A DNA stretch of 64,000 nucleotides, taken from the NCBI RefSeq assembly GCF_003671765.1, contig NZ_QPIB01000011.1:72983-136982 (forward strand), read 5' to 3'. This document shows positions 63,437-64,000 of the stretch, piece after piece. The DNA is from Xenophilus sp. E41. Its GTDB lineage: Bacteria; Pseudomonadota; Gammaproteobacteria; Burkholderiales; Burkholderiaceae_C. Under the pieces are notes generated by a model. That model was not told the DNA's origin. It saw only the letters and a program-made list of their open reading frames with translations, and did not search any database. The position numbers and the translations under genes were made by a program. Numbering within the stretch: the stretch's first letter is position 1; every line of letters starts with the position of its first letter.

Positions 63437-63480
63437 TGTTTGCTATTGAAACCATAGCGGGTGGTGGTTGCCGGGCGGGC
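63436..63480 (+). repeat. GCTAT-N7-ATAGC intergenic repeat, copy 5 (partial)
   Basis: GCTAT (63442-63446), seven bases, ATAGC (63454-63458), followed by GGGTGGTGGTTGCCGGGCGG. It begins at the amn stop. The tail diverges from the other copies. Confidence 0.7.
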
Positions 63481-63561
63481 GCTTGGGGCACTTTTTCTTT
63501 ATGAATTTGGGCCTTGCTCAGGGGTGAGACGCAGGAGCCGGGATGTGCGCCCGGCGGCGCA

Positions 63562-63595
63562 CCTACTTTCTTTTGCTTCGCCAAAAGAAAGTAGG
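63562..63595. repeat. Perfect 14-bp hairpin CCTACTTTCTTTTG
   Basis: CCTACTTTCTTTTG (63562-63575) and CAAAAGAAAGTAGG (63582-63595) with loop CTTCGC. AT-rich, in contrast to the surrounding DNA. It is followed by CAAAGAAAAGGCGACC. I recall the hairpin as a common dispersed motif in Comamonadaceae. It could also stop transcription from amn, though no T-run follows. Confidence 0.85.
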
Positions 63596-63664
63596 CAAAG
63601 AAAAGGCGACCCTGCTGGCTGCGACCCTCCGCTTCGCTGCGGGCGACCTGCGCCGCGACGCTGT

Positions 63665-63771
63665 CGGGGTGCGCTGCAGAACTCGCTACGCGCTTCGCGC
63701 TGCGCTCGAACAGCTGCAGCGAGTCAGTTCACGAAGCAGCTGTTGCCGCACGCGGCACAGCTGCCACCCCG
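63665..63771 (+). repeat. Structured three-stem repeat, long form, copy E
   Basis: Stem 1: CGGGGTG (63665-63671) with CACCCCG (63765-63771). Stem 2: CGCTGCAG (63672-63679) with CTGCAGCG (63714-63721). Stem 3: GCAGCTGTTGCCG (63736-63748) with CGGCACAGCTGC (63753-63764), one base bulged, loop CACG. Loop of stem 2 begins AACTCGCT as in the other copies. Confidence 0.85.
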
Positions 63772-63916
63772 CCAGCGCCACGTCGCAGGCGCATCCAGAA
63801 GGGACTTCGGGCGGGCCATCGCTTCGCTCGGCCCTGGCAAGAACACCGAAGAAGGACAAGGCTGCGCAGCAGCCTTGTTGACCCTGGGTCCCCTCTGTAT
63901 GCGCCGAGGAGCGCAG

Positions 63917-63981
63917 CGGCTGGCGGATCAGGGCTCGCGATTGTTTGAGCGAAGCGAGTTCGAGCGAGACCCCGCCAGCCG
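63917..63981 (-). repeat. Structured repeat, short form, copy F (inverted partner of E)
   Basis: On the plus strand CGGCTGGCGG (63917-63926) pairs with CCGCCAGCCG (63972-63981); CTCGC and GCGAG inside form a shorter second stem. The loop on the minus strand is AACTCGCTTCGCTCAAAC. No stem 3. The element reaches near the window end, so its right flank is not fully seen. Confidence 0.65.
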
Positions 63982-64000
63982 CGAGCACCGCAGGTTGCCC

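Larger units (their letters stand above)
63437..64000. other. 564-bp repeat-filled region at the window end
   Basis: No gene is supported to the end of the window. In order it holds GCTAT repeat copy 5, a perfect 14-bp hairpin (63562-63595), a long structured element (63665-63771) and an inverted short one (63917-63981). Confidence 0.75.

Noticed and set aside
63560..63610. Hairpin at 63562 as an intrinsic terminator of amn
   Set aside because: The stem is AT-rich and not followed by a T-run on the plus strand; more likely a dispersed repeat.

Overview
The window is a 64 kb piece of a high-GC chromosome from a betaproteobacterium, most probably Comamonadaceae and perhaps Variovorax or a close relative. 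This is inferred from three Bug/TctC-type periplasmic receptors, many LysR-controlled catabolic operons, ABC/TRAP/TTT uptake systems for organic acids, and a short intergenic repeat (GCTAT-N7-ATAGC followed by a GC-rich tail) that I associate with this family. I see no rRNA, tRNA, IS element, prophage or CRISPR array. Coding density is high, and all gaps over 300 bp hold repeats.

Layout. 1-4365: an operon of AidB-like acyl-CoA dehydrogenase, Bug receptor and CoA-transferase, with a divergent LysR gene. 4422-5403: ohrR-ohr peroxide resistance operon with a recognisable OhrR operator. 5476-7722: serine hydrolase and crotonase. 7801-14642: LysR plus a divergent seven-gene operon (GAF protein, VOC protein, alpha/beta hydrolase, SsuABC-like transporter, FAD monooxygenase), probably uptake and oxidation of an aromatic or heterocyclic compound. 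14639-20094: degenerate trypsin-like protein, lipoprotein, enoyl-CoA hydratase, 3-hydroxyacyl-CoA dehydrogenase and a beta-propeller lipoprotein. 20382-30029: esterase, AraC regulator and a liv-type ABC transporter with an acyl-CoA synthetase (uptake and CoA activation of a carboxylic acid). 30723-34070: tctBA with divergent tctC. 34102-36088: two small genes and purT. 36131-44826: a TetR-controlled operon with FAD hydroxylase, extradiol dioxygenase, FAH-type hydrolase, a two-permease ABC transporter and an orphan Bug receptor, which reads as a complete aromatic hydroxylation and ring-cleavage route. 44860-53340: MHYT sensor, ABC-2 exporter, LysR/flavin-binding pair, P450/ArsR pair, DEAD-box helicase. 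54036-63436: coaX, rhodanese, a TRAP transporter with an oversized permease, a decayed PEP-utilising gene, glutathione reductase and AMP nucleosidase.

The most unusual material is between genes. Six copies of a structured element lie in three inverted pairs (25656-26010, 30176-30550, 63665-63981). Their stems are kept by compensatory base changes from copy to copy, so the fold rather than the sequence is conserved; the arrangement resembles REP/BIME elements. A second, CGCGAA-rich palindromic repeat occurs twice inside the liv operon, a third family (GCTAT-N7-ATAGC) occurs five times, and a fourth makes a long inverted repeat at 53463-53945. The liv operon alone is interrupted by three such insertions.

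Gene functions are from recognition of motifs and family resemblance by eye; no database search was run. Substrates of the transporters and catabolic enzymes are inferred only.
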